From contig SFXD01000096.1 of the NCBI GenBank assembly GCA_004559785.1, forward strand, positions 1-6,687: a stretch of DNA of 6,687 bases. Direction: 5' to 3'. Numbering within the stretch: position 1 is the stretch's first letter; every line of letters starts with the position of its first letter. This document shows positions 6,473 through 6,687 of this stretch, piece after piece. The notes beneath the pieces are model-generated. The model did not search any database, was not told where the DNA came from, and worked only from the letters and a program-made list of their open reading frames with translations. The DNA comes from a bacterium. Its GTDB lineage: Bacteria > Bacteroidota > Bacteroidia > Bacteroidales > Bacteroidaceae. The position numbers were made by a program, and so were the translations under genes.

Positions 6473-6621
6473 AGAATCGCAACCAGTCCTGCAAATTTCA
6501 TTTCCGGTCACTATGCAGGGTCTTCACGCCATCTTCGTGGTTTTAATTCAGTTACGATGCCCGCATCGCTCCTTCATTAAAGCCATGAATCTGACATAAA
6601 GTATTCTGCAAGTGTCTCGGA

Positions 6622-6644
6622 CGAATTTATAGAACAACCCTTAA
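6622..6644 (-). repeat. Right terminal inverted repeat
   Basis: Read on the minus strand it starts TTAAGGGTTG and ends AAATTCG, the reverse complement of the left repeat except at position 8 (T instead of A). In a transcript running out of pgi, the two repeats could pair into a long stem. Confidence 0.85.
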
Positions 6645-6687
6645 TTCAATGGCAACAATCCCCCTAATACCTCGCCACGGCTATTGT
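6645..6687. other. Right-edge tail, no supported feature
   Basis: These 43 bases follow the element. On the minus strand, two frames run in from the edge and end at stops (for instance TIAVARY then TAG at 6666-6664), so the end of a convergent gene is possible, but a few residues cannot support a call. AACAATCCCCCTAAT (6654-6668) loosely resembles the outer tip of the right inverted repeat. Confidence 0.25.

Larger units (their letters stand above)
6450..6644. mobile_element. MITE-like non-coding element with 23-bp terminal inverted repeats
   Basis: The element is bounded by inverted repeats at 6450-6472 and 6622-6644 that match at 22 of 23 positions. The only mismatch is the A/A pair 6457/6637. 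Each outer edge is TTAA (6450-6453 and 6641-6644). As TTAA is a palindrome, it may be either part of the repeat or a 4-bp target duplication around a 187-bp element (6454-6640) with ends GGGATGTTCTATAAATTCG. The 149-bp interior has no credible coding sequence but does have two smaller inverted repeats. This is the architecture of a MITE or of an insertion sequence that lost its transposase. Some DDE families, such as IS1380-like and piggyBac elements, use 4-bp TTAA-like targets, but I cannot assign a family. It lies 25 nt after pgi, between genes. Confidence 0.75.

Noticed and set aside
5231..6511. Minus-strand open frame of 426 codons opposite pgi
   Set aside because: It is antisense to a complete, motif-bearing pgi. 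Its translation is cysteine- and leucine-rich without family motifs, and it begins inside the repeat element. The openness follows from pgi codon bias.
1..6687. CRISPR array, tRNA or rRNA gene, or phage genes
   Set aside because: No regularly spaced direct repeats, no cloverleaf-like sequence and no rRNA or phage-like coding sequence were recognised on either strand.

Overview
The window looks like a chromosomal segment from a Bacteroidales bacterium, most likely Prevotellaceae. Three things point there. The LysS, GpsA and Pgi proteins are of the Bacteroides/Prevotella type. The gene order lysS-gpsA-pgi is typical of that group. Gene starts are preceded by Bacteroidetes promoter elements (TTTG, about 19-20 bp, TAnnTTTG) rather than E. 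coli-like -35/-10 boxes. Coding G+C is moderate, close to 50% by eye, and Shine-Dalgarno sequences are weak or absent, which also fits. The species call is inference.

Left part (1-2117, minus strand). The left edge cuts a gene 13 residues after its start. Its N-terminus, MIISVANPIYDAV, matches what I recall of Bacteroidetes PD-(D/E)XK nuclease/transposase-like proteins, and it has a well-formed promoter at 61-92. A gene-free stretch (39-347) follows, holding a degenerate GC-rich repeat. Next comes a two-gene minus-strand operon, transcribed from about 2080: first a cytosolic YgjP/DUF45-type zinc metallopeptidase (1319-2038), then, after 17 nt, a secreted endonuclease/exonuclease/phosphatase family protein (348-1301).

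Central and right part (2140-6424, plus strand). A second promoter, back to back with the first, drives lysS (lysyl-tRNA synthetase), then gpsA (glycerol-3-phosphate dehydrogenase, 22 nt downstream) and pgi (glucose-6-phosphate isomerase, after a 57-nt AT-rich gap). These are housekeeping enzymes for translation, phospholipid precursor supply and central sugar metabolism, all with intact active-site motifs. I see no frameshifts.

Right edge (6425-6687). Twenty-five bases after the pgi stop lies a non-coding element of about 190 bp. It is bounded by near-perfect 23-bp inverted repeats, each carrying a TTAA at its outer edge. It looks like a MITE (a small non-autonomous transposon) or an internally deleted insertion sequence. 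A partial extra copy of its tip sits just outside the left end. This element and the truncated nuclease/transposase-like gene are the main accessory signals. The rest is an ordinary core-genome region, and I did not find a convincing new multi-gene system.
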